A DNA stretch of 64,000 nt, from NCBI RefSeq assembly GCF_042433955.1, contig NZ_JBHLUH010000003.1, positions 62,001 to 126,000 on the forward strand. The letters run 5' to 3'. Below are positions 33,488 to 42,803 of this stretch, in pieces. Source of the stretch: Phytohabitans kaempferiae (lineage in GTDB: Bacteria > Actinomycetota > Actinomycetes > Mycobacteriales > Micromonosporaceae). Position 1 is the first letter of the stretch. Every line of letters begins with the position of its first letter. A program made the translations under genes and the position numbers. Below the pieces are notes generated by a model. That model had not been told where the DNA came from. It did no database searches and was given only the letters and a program-made list of their open reading frames with translations.

Positions 33488-33530
33488 CGGGATCACCGTC
33501 CCGTAGCGCAAAAGCGGGACGTTCATCCCG
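33488..33530. promoter_or_regulatory. Twin operator repeats CGGGA-N6-TCCCG upstream of tetR
   Basis: Two copies of CGGGA-N6-TCCCG lie at 33488-33503 and 33515-33530, with centres 27 bases apart. They stand directly upstream of the GTG start preferred for the TetR gene. Such paired symmetric sites usually bind the adjacent TetR protein, giving autoregulation. Confidence 0.55.
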
Positions 33531-33677
33531 GATTCTAACTCAGGAAGGGCGTGATGGCACAGGGCCGGAACGAGTTGCCTGCGTCGCACCACCGACACAA
33601 GGGATCGATCGGCGTGACTCGAAGGGCGAGAACTGTTGACGAACCAGTGACATATCTGAAACCTTAGACACCTGGCT

Positions 33678-33707
33678 CGCAAGAAGTAGATGCTTGCGTG
33701 CAAGAAG
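33678..33707. promoter_or_regulatory. Cluster of GCAAGAAG/CTTGC repeats upstream of the glucanase
   Basis: GCAAGAAG occurs at 33679-33686 and again at 33700-33707, 21 bases apart (two helical turns). CTTGC between them (33693-33697) forms an inverted repeat with both copies (CTTGC-GT-GCAAG, and CGCAAG with CTTGCG). It lies about 90-120 bases before the glucanase start. TTGACG, a possible -35, is near 33635. The arrangement looks like a regulator-binding region. Confidence 0.45.
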
Positions 33708-33798
33708 CTGGCAGAAGTACGCGTTAAACAACACCGCCATGCCGCACGGCTGTCCCGGACCAGCGGCGCTCCACTCTGTTCACCAGCAAGGGGACACC

Positions 33799-36700
33799 AT
33801 GAGACGGAAACAGCTCAGCTGGCGGCTGATCAGCGGCATCCTCGCCGCGGGTCTCGTCGGCGCCGGGCTCGCCCCCACCCCCGCGTCCGCGGCCGGTGGG
33901 CCCAACCTGGCGGCGGGCAGACCCGCGTCGGCCAGCGGGTCCAGCGCGCTGTATGGCCCGGGCAACGTCACCGACGGCAACTCGGCCTCCTACTGGGAGA
34001 GCCCCAACAACGCGCTGCCCCAGTGGGTCCAGGTCGACCTCGGCAGCAGTGTCAGCATCGACCAGGTCGTGCTCCGCCTGCCGAGCCACTGGGAGGCCCG
34101 CACGCAGACGCTGAGCGTGCAGGGCAGCACCAACGGCACCAACTTCAACACGCTCTCCGCGTCCGCCGGCCGCGTGTTCGACCCGGCGAGTGGCAACGCG
34201 GTCACCGTCAACTTCACCGCCGCGAGCACCCGGTACGTGCGGATCCACGTCACCGCCAACAGCGGCTGGCCGGCGGCACAGCTCTCCGAGATCGAGGTCT
34301 ACGGCGCCAGCGGCGGGAGCGGCAACCTCGCCACCGGCAAGGTGTTCTCGGCGAGCAGCGCGCAGAGTGGCTTCGGCGCCAACCTCGCCAACGACGGCAA
34401 CCAGGGCAGCTACTGGGAGAGCGCCAACAACGCGTTCCCGCAGTGGATCCAGGTCGACCTCGGCGCGGCGGCGAGCGTGAGCCGGGTCGTGCTCAAGCTG
34501 CCCACCGGCTGGGGCGCCCGTACACAGACGCTGGCGGTGCAGGGCAGCACGAACGGAAGCGCGTTCAGCGCCCTCTCCGCCGCGGCGGGACGCGTCTTCG
34601 ACCCCGCGTCAGCCAACACGGTCACCATCGACTTCCCGGCGACGACCGCCCGGTACGTGCGCGTGCACATCACCGCCAACACCGGCTGGCCGGCGGGCCA
34701 GATCAGCGAGGTCGAGGTGTACGGCACGACCACCGGCGACACGCAGCCGCCCTCCGCGCCCGGCAACCTGACCCTGACCCAGCCGGCGGCCGGGCAGATC
34801 CGGCTCGCCTGGACCGCCTCGACCGACAACGTCGGCGTGACGGCGTACGTGGTCTACCGCGACAACACCCCGATCGCAACGCTGGCCGGCAACGTCCTGT
34901 CGTACACCGAGAACCAGCCGGCCACGGCGACGGTGGAGTACTTCGTGCGGGCCCGGGACGCGGCCGGCAACGAGTCGGCGGACAGCAGCCACGTCACCCG
35001 GCCGGGCACCGGTCCCGGTGACAACCAGGCGCCGACCGCGCCGGGCAACCTCGCCTTCACTCAGCCGGCCACCGGGCAGATCCGCCTGACCTGGACCGCG
35101 TCGACCGACAACGTGGGCGTCACCGGATACACGATCTTCGCGAACGGCGCCGAGCGGGCGAGCGTGGCGGGCAACGTGCTCACGTACACGGACACGCAGC
35201 CGGCCACCGCCACAGTGGAGTACTTCGTGCGGGCCCGGGACGCCGCGGGCAACGTGTCGGCCGACAGCAACCACGTCACGCGCGTCGGCGACAATCCGCC
35301 GGGCGGCACCAACCTCGCCGCCGGCAAGCCGATCGAGGAGTCGTCGCACGTGCACACGTACGTCGCGACCAACGCCAACGACGGCAACCTCGCCACCTAC
35401 TGGGAGTCCGCCGGCTTCCCGTCGACGCTGACGGTCAAGCTCGGCGCCAACGCCGACATCTCCTCGGTGACGGTCAAGCTCAACCCGGACCAGTCGTGGG
35501 GGCCGCGTACCCAGACCTTCGAGATCCTCGGACGGGATCAGGGCGCGAGCGCGTACACCTCGCTGAAGGCCAGCGGGACGTACAGCTTCAGCCCGTCGGT
35601 CAACCAGAACTCGGTGACGATCCCGGTCACCGCCCGCACCGCGGACGTCCGGCTGCGCTTCACCGCCAACAGCGGGGCGCCTGGCGGGCAGGTCGCGGAG
35701 GTGCAGGTCATCGGCACCCCGGCGCCCAACCCCGACCTGGTGGTGACCGCGGCAAGCTGGAGCCCGGCGTCGCCGAACGAGGCGACCGCGATCACCCTCT
35801 CGGCCACGGTCCGCAACTCGGGCTCGGCGGCCGCCGGGGCGACCACGCTCAACTTCAACCTCGGCGGCGCGGTGGCCGGTACGGTGCCGGTCGCGGGCCT
35901 CGCCGCCGGCGCGTCGGCAACCGTCACGTTCAACGCCGGTGTACGTCCGATGGGCAGCTACAGCCTCACCGCGACGGTCGACCCGGCCAACCAGGTCGTC
36001 GAGCAGAGCGACGCCAACAACAGCTTCACCGCGCCTTCGCCGCTGGTGGTGGCACAGGCTCCCGGCCCGGACCTCCAGGTCACCAGCATCACCGCCAACC
36101 CGCCGAACCCGGCGGTCGGCGCGCCTGTCACCTTCACGGTGGCGGTCAACAACCGCGGCACCACCGCGACCGGCGCGACCACGGTGACTCGCGTGACGGT
36201 CGGCGGTACGACGCTCAACACCAACACCGCCTCGATCGCCGCGGGCGCGACGGTCAACGTGGCGATCAGCGGGAGCTGGACGGCGACCAGCGGGGGCGCC
36301 ACCATCACGGCCACCGCCGACGCGACCAACGTGGTGACCGAGACGAACGAGAACAACAACTCGCTCGCCCGGTCGATCGTGGTCGGTCGGGGCGCCGCGG
36401 TGCCGTACACCGAGTTCGAGGCGGAGGCCGCCGACTACCAGGGCACGCTGCTGGTGGCCGACCCGCTGCGCACGTTCGGGCACACCAACTTCGCCACCGA
36501 GTCCTCCGGGCGGCAGTCGGTGCGGCTGAACAGCACGGGCCAGTACGTGGAGTTCACCTCCACCAGCCCGTCGAACTCGATCGTGGTGCGCAACTCCATC
36601 CCGGACGCGCCGGGCGGCGGTGGCATCGAGGCCACCATCAGCCTCTACATCAACGGCACGTTCTCCCGGAAGCTGACGCTGTCGTCCCGCAACAGTTGGT

Positions 36701-38118
36701 TGTACGGCACCACGGACGACACCGAAGGGCTCTCGAACTCGCCCCAGGCGAACGCCCGGCGCCTGTTCGACGAGTCGCACGCGCTCCTGTCGCAGAGCTA
36801 CCCGGCGGGTACGAAGTTCAAGCTCCAGCGGGACGCGAACGACACGGCGCAGTACTACATCATCGACCTGATCAACCTGGAGCAGGTGGCGCCGGCGCTG
36901 CCCCAGCCCGCCGGTTGCACGTCGATCACGCAGTACGGCGCGGTGCCCAACGACGGCATCGACGACAGTGCCGCCATCCAGCGGGCCGTGACGGACGACG
37001 AGAACGGCGTCATCAGCTGCGTCTGGATCCCGGCCGGTGAGTGGCGCCAGGAGCAGAAGATCCTGTCGCCGGACCCGACCCGGGGCAACTACAACCAGAA
37101 GGGCATCCGCAACGCCGTCATCCGCGGCGCCGGCATGTGGCACACCAAGCTCTACACCAACACCGAGCCGCAGAACGTGCAGGGCAACATCAACCATCCG
37201 CACGAGGGCAACGTCGGCTTCGACATCGACGACAACACGCAGATCTCCGACCTGGCCATCTTCGGTATGACCACCAACCGGGCCAACCGGGGGCACGGGA
37301 TCAACGGGCGGCTCGGCAAGAACACGAAGATCAGCAACGTGTGGATCGAGCACGTCAACGTCGGCGCCTGGGTCGGCCGCGACTACTCGGACACGCCCGC
37401 GTACTGGAACCCCGGTGACGGCATCGAGTTCAGCGGGATGCGGATCCGCAACACGTACGCCGACGGCATCAACTTCGCCAACAGCACGCGCAACTCGCGG
37501 GTCTTCAACTCGTCGTTCCGGACGACCGGTGACGACTCGCTGGCGGTGTGGTCGAGCACGTACGTCCGTGACCAGGCGACGGACATCGGGCACGACAACC
37601 ACTTCACCAACAACACGATCCAGTTGCCGTGGCGGGCGAACGGTATCGCCATCTACGGCGGCTACGGCAACACGGCCGAGAACAATCTCATCTACGACAC
37701 GATGAACTACCCGGGCATCATGCTGGCGACCGACCACAGCCCGCAGCCGTTCTCCGGCACGACGTTACTCGCCAACAACGGGCTCTACCGGTGTGGTGGC
37801 GTCTTCTGGGGCGAGCAGCAGGAGTTTGGCGCCATCACGATATTCGCCCCGGGTCGGGACATCCCCGGCGTCGTCATCCGCGACACCGACATCATTGATT
37901 CCACGTACGACGGCATCCAGTTCAAGGGTGGCGGCGGCAACATTCCAGGCGTGGCGATCACAAATGTGCGGATCGACAAGTCCAACAACGGCGCCGGCAT
38001 CCTGGCGCAGGGCAGTGCGCGTGGCAGTGCGACGCTGACCAATGTGACCATCACCAACTCGGCGACCGGAAACATCGTCGTCGAGCCCGGCTCACAGTTT
38101 CAGATAACCGGCGGCTAG
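33799..38118 (+). CDS. Secreted multidomain GH87-type alpha-1,3-glucanase (mycodextranase family)
   Basis: A 1439-aa secreted protein. Order: signal peptide 1-33 (cleavage near ASA-AG), discoidin domains at about 36-170 and 178-312, fibronectin III domains at 313-400 and 410-498, a third discoidin at 502-645, CARDB domains at 647-748 and 755-862, a CBM35-like domain at 867-1025, and a right-handed beta-helix catalytic domain from about 1035. The catalytic part has D1222 (YADGINF) and D1245-D1246 (TTGDDSLAVW), a D-x22-DD spacing repeated in the protein at 46367. It should cut alpha-1,3-glucan of fungal walls or biofilms, bound by its accessory domains. The ATG at 33799 has GGGG upstream; earlier starts would spoil the signal peptide. 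Confidence 0.85.
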   Translation: MRRKQLSWRLISGILAAGLVGAGLAPTPASAAGGPNLAAGRPASASGSSALYGPGNVTDGNSASYWESPNNALPQWVQVDLGSSVSIDQVVLRLPSHWEARTQTLSVQGSTNGTNFNTLSASAGRVFDPASGNAVTVNFTAASTRYVRIHVTANSGWPAAQLSEIEVYGASGGSGNLATGKVFSASSAQSGFGANLANDGNQGSYWESANNAFPQWIQVDLGAAASVSRVVLKLPTGWGARTQTLAVQGSTNGSAFSALSAAAGRVFDPASANTVTIDFPATTARYVRVHITANTGWPAGQISEVEVYGTTTGDTQPPSAPGNLTLTQPAAGQIRLAWTASTDNVGVTAYVVYRDNTPIATLAGNVLSYTENQPATATVEYFVRARDAAGNESADSSHVTRPGTGPGDNQAPTAPGNLAFTQPATGQIRLTWTASTDNVGVTGYTIFANGAERASVAGNVLTYTDTQPATATVEYFVRARDAAGNVSADSNHVTRVGDNPPGGTNLAAGKPIEESSHVHTYVATNANDGNLATYWESAGFPSTLTVKLGANADISSVTVKLNPDQSWGPRTQTFEILGRDQGASAYTSLKASGTYSFSPSVNQNSVTIPVTARTADVRLRFTANSGAPGGQVAEVQVIGTPAPNPDLVVTAASWSPASPNEATAITLSATVRNSGSAAAGATTLNFNLGGAVAGTVPVAGLAAGASATVTFNAGVRPMGSYSLTATVDPANQVVEQSDANNSFTAPSPLVVAQAPGPDLQVTSITANPPNPAVGAPVTFTVAVNNRGTTATGATTVTRVTVGGTTLNTNTASIAAGATVNVAISGSWTATSGGATITATADATNVVTETNENNNSLARSIVVGRGAAVPYTEFEAEAADYQGTLLVADPLRTFGHTNFATESSGRQSVRLNSTGQYVEFTSTSPSNSIVVRNSIPDAPGGGGIEATISLYINGTFSRKLTLSSRNSWLYGTTDDTEGLSNSPQANARRLFDESHALLSQSYPAGTKFKLQRDANDTAQYYIIDLINLEQVAPALPQPAGCTSITQYGAVPNDGIDDSAAIQRAVTDDENGVISCVWIPAGEWRQEQKILSPDPTRGNYNQKGIRNAVIRGAGMWHTKLYTNTEPQNVQGNINHPHEGNVGFDIDDNTQISDLAIFGMTTNRANRGHGINGRLGKNTKISNVWIEHVNVGAWVGRDYSDTPAYWNPGDGIEFSGMRIRNTYADGINFANSTRNSRVFNSSFRTTGDDSLAVWSSTYVRDQATDIGHDNHFTNNTIQLPWRANGIAIYGGYGNTAENNLIYDTMNYPGIMLATDHSPQPFSGTTLLANNGLYRCGGVFWGEQQEFGAITIFAPGRDIPGVVIRDTDIIDSTYDGIQFKGGGGNIPGVAITNVRIDKSNNGAGILAQGSARGSATLTNVTITNSATGNIVVEPGSQFQITGG

Positions 38119-38957
38119 CGACCCACCTGGGCGGTGGCCCGGCCTATCTGGCCGGGCCACTGTCTTTGTCGTCGTTGCCGTTCTTGTTCTTGCCGGGAGT
38201 TGCCCTGCGAGTCGCCGTCCTCGTCCCCCTGGTCGAAATCGCCCTCGCCCGACGAGAGTGTGGGGGAGGGCGAGACGGTCGCGGAGGGGCGGGCCGTCGA
38301 GGACGGTGGCCGCGAGGCCGGACCGCCGCCTCGCGGCCGGATTAGCGGTGCGCAGAACGTCGGTATCCGCTCCTCGCCGCCGGCCACGCGCGACAGGTCG
38401 TGCAGCTCCTCGGGCTTCATCGGCTTGTTCTTGCGGCGCCGGTCATCCCACGTGCGGCAGAGCTTCTCCACTCGCTTGTCGATCGGGATGGAGCCCTGGG
38501 CGCTGGGGGAGGGCGGCGTGGTCGAATGAGTCGGGCCGCTCGCGTGTCCGCGCGACGTGTGCGTCGGCGACGGCGGTACCTCGCGCGGGGAGAGCTGTTC
38601 GTGCGGCGGCGGCCGATTGTCGCCGGGGAGGTAACCGGTCTCGGCGGCCACCGCCACGCCTCCCACCAGCACCGCCGCCGTCGCTGCCGCCGCGGCGAGC
38701 GGTCGGAGTGCGCGCCACCGTTGCCGTGCCGCTACCGGTGGCGTGGTCCGGCCGGCCCCCTCGAACGCGGCGAGGGCCGCCTCCAGCCCGTCGAGCTCGT
38801 GCCGTCGGGGCGGGGCGGTGGCCGCGCGGAGCAGGCGGCTCAGCTCAGGGCGTGCGGGGTCGTGACCGGTGGCGAGCAATCGCTCGGCATCCTCCGGCCC
38901 GATCCGGCGCCTCCGTGACGTACGCATGGCGTTGGAGAAGGCGTCCCAGAGCCGCAC
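38115..38957 (-). CDS. Membrane protein downstream of an ECF sigma factor, possible sigma regulator
   Basis: A 280-aa protein. A cytoplasmic N-terminal part of about 85 residues (PEDAERLLATGHDPARPELSR) is followed by one transmembrane helix at about 86-106 (PLAAAAATAAVLVGGVAVAAE). The external part is Pro/Ser/Thr-rich with a small central domain holding two cysteines (VEKLCRTWDD and IPTFCAPLI), and a charged tail. The start is a GTG 5 bases after the sigma stop. The layout is that of a single-pass anti-sigma factor, but I see no HxxxCxxC zinc motif, so this is inference from position. The 3' end carries a terminator stem. Confidence 0.68.
   Translation of the reverse strand: MRLWDAFSNAMRTSRRRRIGPEDAERLLATGHDPARPELSRLLRAATAPPRRHELDGLEAALAAFEGAGRTTPPVAARQRWRALRPLAAAAATAAVLVGGVAVAAETGYLPGDNRPPPHEQLSPREVPPSPTHTSRGHASGPTHSTTPPSPSAQGSIPIDKRVEKLCRTWDDRRRKNKPMKPEELHDLSRVAGGEERIPTFCAPLIRPRGGGPASRPPSSTARPSATVSPSPTLSSGEGDFDQGDEDGDSQGNSRQEQERQRRQRQWPGQIGRATAQVGR
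38134..38160. terminator. Hairpin terminator between convergent genes
   Basis: GTGGCCCGGCC-tatct-GGCCGGGCCAC is a perfect 11-base stem with a 5-base loop, followed by TGTCTTTGTC. It lies 16 bases after the glucanase stop and within the last codons of the convergent gene, so it can serve the plus strand and probably the minus strand as well. Confidence 0.75.
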
Positions 38958-38961
38958 GGCG

Positions 38962-39564
38962 TTACACCCCCTCCGTACGCGGCGAGTGCAGGTCGAGCGA
39001 CGGTCTCGACTCCTGCCGGCGGGCCTGCACCTCGGCGTGCTGGGCGAGCCGGCGCAGGCCGCGCATCGCCGCGATCCGCACCGCGCCGGGGCGCTTGCCG
39101 AGCACCTGCGCGGTCTGCGCGACGTCCAGACCGGCCACGACCCGCAGCGTAACCGCCTCGGCCTGGTCCTTCGGCAGCGAAGCGATCACGCTCAGTGCCC
39201 AGTCGGTCTCGGATCGCTGGATCACCTCGTTGGCGACGTCCGGCAGTGTGGCGACCACCTCGCGCTCGGACAGGTCACGGGGCTCCTCCGGCCGGCGCCG
39301 GGCCCGCCGCCGCTCGTCGATCGCACGGTTGCGGGCGATCGTGAACAGCCAGACCCGGAAGCCAGATGGCGTGCCTGCGAAGTCGCGTAGCGCCCGCGCG
39401 GTCTGGAGCCACGTCTCGGACGCCACGTCTTCGGCGGCGTCGCCTACGATCACCCGCAGGTAGCGAAGCAGCCCCGGCTGTTGCGCTCGCCACAGGATGG
39501 CGAAGGCCGCGGAGTCTCCCCGCACCGCGGCGGCGAGGGCACTCGCGAGTTCCTCGTCGTCCAA
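38962..39564 (-). CDS. ECF-type RNA polymerase sigma factor
   Basis: A 200-aa sigma-70 family protein. Region 2 is at about residues 20-90 (FAILWRAQQPGLLRYLRVIVGD, DVASETWLQTARALRDF, and FRVWLFTIARNRAIDERRR). Region 4 is at about 125-180 (LPKDQAEAVTLRVVAGLDVAQTAQVLGKRPGAVRIAAMRGLRRL). The only in-frame start is a TTG at 39564 with GAGG close upstream. The partner gene follows after 5 bases. The pair probably responds to an envelope signal, since the partner has an external domain. Confidence 0.85.
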   Translation of the reverse strand: MDDEELASALAAAVRGDSAAFAILWRAQQPGLLRYLRVIVGDAAEDVASETWLQTARALRDFAGTPSGFRVWLFTIARNRAIDERRRARRRPEEPRDLSEREVVATLPDVANEVIQRSETDWALSVIASLPKDQAEAVTLRVVAGLDVAQTAQVLGKRPGAVRIAAMRGLRRLAQHAEVQARRQESRPSLDLHSPRTEGV

Positions 39565-40376
39565 AGCCTCGATCCCTGTCGCACCGGTCCCGTCGCGTCT
39601 TCCATCCGTCGTCGAAACCCTGCCGAAGCAGCACGTTACACCGGTACCCGACGATCGTGATCAGGAGCGTGGGCCGCGTTCTTGAGCCGGGTACGCGCAA
39701 GATCGCCGGCGGGACGTTACCCGAATCAGGTGCCACACGGGAAATGTGTACGGACGTCGTCACTCGTTACCTTTTCGCGTACTGCCTCGGCCCGATCGCC
39801 CGGTCGCGCCACCTGTACCAGGTCTGTTGCCATCGTCCTTCGGAAGCGCCTTGGTGGGCACGTGGGAGGAATCCACAATGGGGGCACATTGGCCGGGGCG
39901 GCTATCGGCCGTGGTCGGAGCGGTGGCGCCCGCCCGGCCGGCACGACGGCCGGCACCAACCCTGGCAGCGTGCCCACCACGGCGTCCGGACTTCAGCCCC
40001 AGCAGCTCGGCCGGAGGCGGTGGTGCGCCCCCCAACGCCCACCGTCTTCGGCGTGGGCACGCTGGTACCGCCCGTCTCGCCCGACATGCCGCTCACCGGT
40101 ATGACCGGCGCGGGCTCGACGGCGGGCGGGGTCGCTCTTTCCGTGGCATGCCGGCGGTCGGGGGCCCCCTCCTCCGCCGCCGGCTCCTCCTCCCGGGAAC
40201 GGCGACCGGGGCGACCGGCGGCGGGCGTGGCATTGCGTCCGCCGCCGGCGCCCGTCTCAGCGGCAGCTCCTCGCGCTGAAAAGGCCGCCGGCGACCACCT
40301 CCCGGTGACCGATGAGTTTTGTCGGACCGCTCCGTCATAGTCGCCAGAAGGTGCACGCCACACGAGGGGCAGGACG
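39565..40376. other. Long region without a convincing gene
   Basis: About 810 bases between the divergent sigma factor and MFS genes. Several overlapping frames are open on both strands because of high GC, but none combines a ribosome site, a start and a recognisable protein. An ATG at 39878 with GGGAGGAAT upstream opens a Pro/Ala/Arg-rich frame of about 130 codons without any motif. A decayed secreted protein is possible. The left part must hold the sigma-factor promoter. Confidence 0.35.
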
Positions 40377-41726
40377 ATGAGCGACGTCACCGTGGAGACC
40401 GGATCACGATGGATGCGGGGGCCGCTGCGCCCGTTCCGCTGGGGGCAGTACCGGCTGCTGGCCGGCTCGGTCACGATGTCGCTCTTCGCGGCCGGCGCGT
40501 GGCTGATCGCGCTGGTGTGGCAGGTGATCGCGCTCGGCGGCGGGCCCACCGAGCTGTCGCTGGTGTCGGCCGCGGCGGCCCTCGGCATGGTGGCGACGAC
40601 GCTGCTCGGCGGCGTGCTCGCCGACCGCGTGCCGCAGCGGCGGATCCTGCTCACGGTCGCCGCCGCGCGGACGGTGGCGATCGCCGTGGTCGCCGCGCTG
40701 GCGGTCGCCGGCGTGCTGCACCTGTGGCACCTCGTGGTGGTGGCCGGGCTGATCGGCCTCGGCAACGGGTTCACCTATCCGGCATACTCCGCGATGCTCC
40801 CGTCGATCCTGCCGGCCGAAGACCTCATGGCGGCCAACGGCGTCGAGGGCATGCTGCGGCCGACCATCATGCAGGCCGCCGGCCCGGCGCTGGCGAGCGC
40901 GCTGATCGCGGCCTCCTCGCCCGGCGCGGCGATCGTGATGGTGGCGGTGCTGGAGGCGATCGGCGTCGCGCTCCTGCTGCTCGTGCGCCCGGTGCCGCTG
41001 CGCCGCGACAGGTCCGCCGAGACCGCCCATCCGGTCCGTGCCGTGGTGGTCGACCTCAAGGATGGCTTCGTCTACATGGCCCGCACGCCATGGCTGCTGG
41101 CCACGCTGCTCTCCGCCTCGGCGCTGATCCTGCTGATCATGGGCCCGGTCGAGGTGCTGATCCCGTTCGTCATCAAGGACCGGGCCGGTGGCGGCCCTGG
41201 TGACCACGCGATCGTCATGGCCGCGTTCGGCATCGGTGGCGCGATCGGCTCGCTCGGCATGGCGTCGTTCAAGATGCCCCGGCGCTACCTCACGGTCATG
41301 AACCTCTTCTGGGGCGCCGGCTGCCTCCCGCTGGTCCTGGTCGGCACGGTCGCCAACATCTGGGTGATCGCCGCGGCGGTCTTCGTGGTGGGCATGTGCT
41401 TCTCGGCGCCGATGGTGATCTGGGGCACGCTGCTCCAGCGCCGGGTCCCGCCGCACATGCTCGGCCGGGTCTCCAGCCTCGACTTCTTCGTGTCGCTGGT
41501 GTTCATGCCGGTGTCGATGGCGATCGCCGGCCCGGTCAGCGGCGGCATCGGGCTGGGCGCCACGTTCGCCCTCGCCGGTCTGGTGCCGACGGCCATCGCC
41601 GTGCTCGCGATCGTGCTGGCGAAGATGCCGAAGGACGAGCTGGCGCATCCGCTGGACACGCCGCCGGCGCAGGAGCCGGCCGGCGAGGTGGCGAAGGACC
41701 GCGAGCTGGTGTGCCAAGACGCGTAG
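40377..41726 (+). CDS. MFS transporter (EntS/MFS_3 type)
   Basis: A 449-aa transporter with twelve predicted helices. Motif A is GGVLADRVPQRRILL between helices 2 and 3. IGLGNGFTYPAYSAMLPSILP is the helix 4-5 pattern of the EntS-like exporters of siderophores, macrolides and other metabolites. A charged central loop (RDRSAETAHPVRAVVVDLKDG) divides the halves. The ATG is preceded by GGGGCAGGA. No regulator or biosynthetic gene is adjacent, so the substrate is open. Confidence 0.85.
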   Translation: MSDVTVETGSRWMRGPLRPFRWGQYRLLAGSVTMSLFAAGAWLIALVWQVIALGGGPTELSLVSAAAALGMVATTLLGGVLADRVPQRRILLTVAAARTVAIAVVAALAVAGVLHLWHLVVVAGLIGLGNGFTYPAYSAMLPSILPAEDLMAANGVEGMLRPTIMQAAGPALASALIAASSPGAAIVMVAVLEAIGVALLLLVRPVPLRRDRSAETAHPVRAVVVDLKDGFVYMARTPWLLATLLSASALILLIMGPVEVLIPFVIKDRAGGGPGDHAIVMAAFGIGGAIGSLGMASFKMPRRYLTVMNLFWGAGCLPLVLVGTVANIWVIAAAVFVVGMCFSAPMVIWGTLLQRRVPPHMLGRVSSLDFFVSLVFMPVSMAIAGPVSGGIGLGATFALAGLVPTAIAVLAIVLAKMPKDELAHPLDTPPAQEPAGEVAKDRELVCQDA

Positions 41727-41749
41727 CGCGGCGACCACACGGGGTTCAC

Positions 41750-41784
41750 GCGGTGCCCGGCGGCCAAAGACCGCCGGGCACCGC
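41750..41784. terminator. Bidirectional hairpin terminator
   Basis: GCGGTGCCCGGCGG and CCGCCGGGCACCGC form a perfect 14-base stem with a 7-base loop (CCAAAGA). It lies between the convergent MFS and aldo/keto reductase genes. There is no U-tract, as is usual in actinomycetes. Confidence 0.8.
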
Positions 41785-41822
41785 CGCGTCTCGGAGCGGA
41801 GATCGGCCCGCCCAGCGGACGC

Positions 41823-42758
41823 CTACGCGGGCTGGGCGGGCTCCTCGACGACGGGCGCGTCCAGCCTGGCCAGCTCCTCGGGCGTGAGGCGCAGAGCACC
41901 GGCGGCGATGTTTTCGACGAGGTGGTCCGGGTCGCCCGTGCCCGGGATGGCCAGCACGTGTGCCCCCTGGTGCAGCGTCCAGGCCAGCCGCACCTGGTGT
42001 GGTGTCACGCCGTGGGCACGGGCCACCGCGCGCACAGCCTCGTCGTGGCGGGCCTCGGCGCCCGCCTCGCGCCGGGCGCCGGCGATCGCGAAGTACGGGA
42101 CGAAGGCGACGCCTCGCTCGCCGCAGGTCCGCAGCAGCCCGTCGTCCGTGCGGTTGTCGAGCGCGTAGCTGTTCTGCACGCACACGACCGGCGCGATCGG
42201 CTCCGCCTCGTCGAGGTGGTCCACGCGCACGTTCGACAGGCCGAGGTGGCGGATCAGCCCGGCGTCCCGCAGGTCGGCCAGCGCGCCGAACCGTTCCGCC
42301 ACCGAGTCGTGCCCCGGCCGCTTCAGGATTCGCAGGTTGACCACGTCGAGGTGGTCCCGGCCGAGCCGGCGCAGATTCTCCTCGACCTGTGCGCGCAGCG
42401 CCGCCGGCGAGGTCGCCTGCGGGGTCGAGCCGGCCACCGGGTCGTAGCTGGGCCCGACCTTGGTGGCGATGACCAGGTCATCCGGGTACGGCCAGAGCGC
42501 CTCCCGGATCAGCTCGGTGGCCCACCGGGTCGGGCCGCTGCCCACCTTGAGCGTGCCGCCCGGCGAGAAGTAGAACGCGGCCGTGTCGATGTGGTTGACG
42601 CCGAGGTCGACCGCTCGCCGCAGCACGGCGATGGCGAGGTCGCGGTCGGGGTTCGCGGTGATCCGCATCGACCCGAAGCCCATCCGGTGGACGGTGCGGT
42701 CGCCGAGCGTCCAGGTCCCCGCGTCGCCGGCGGTGGAGGCGTGGGAGGTCGTGGGCAT
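41823..42758 (-). CDS. Aldo/keto reductase
   Basis: A 311-aa NADPH-dependent TIM-barrel oxidoreductase. The catalytic set is visible: DTAAFYFSPGG (Asp near 57, Tyr near 62), VIATKVGPSYD (Lys near 97), and a later LRILKRPGHD where the usual His is in a variable place. GLSNVRVDHLDEA and IPGTGDPDHLVENI bind the cofactor. It likely reduces an aldehyde or ketone metabolite. I chose the ATG at 42758 as the start of a standard-length protein; the much longer frame continues into the opposite-strand gene. Confidence 0.88.
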   Translation of the reverse strand: MPTTSHASTAGDAGTWTLGDRTVHRMGFGSMRITANPDRDLAIAVLRRAVDLGVNHIDTAAFYFSPGGTLKVGSGPTRWATELIREALWPYPDDLVIATKVGPSYDPVAGSTPQATSPAALRAQVEENLRRLGRDHLDVVNLRILKRPGHDSVAERFGALADLRDAGLIRHLGLSNVRVDHLDEAEPIAPVVCVQNSYALDNRTDDGLLRTCGERGVAFVPYFAIAGARREAGAEARHDEAVRAVARAHGVTPHQVRLAWTLHQGAHVLAIPGTGDPDHLVENIAAGALRLTPEELARLDAPVVEEPAQPA

Positions 42759-42803
42759 CCGCCGACCGTACCCGGGGACGCGTACAGGAAGGGCCACGAG
42801 CGG

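Noticed and set aside
34609..37737. Minus-strand open frame of 1042 codons inside the glucanase gene
   Set aside because: It is antisense to a protein with clear domains. Its product is Val/Arg/Gly-rich with no motif, as expected from GC-skewed shadow frames.
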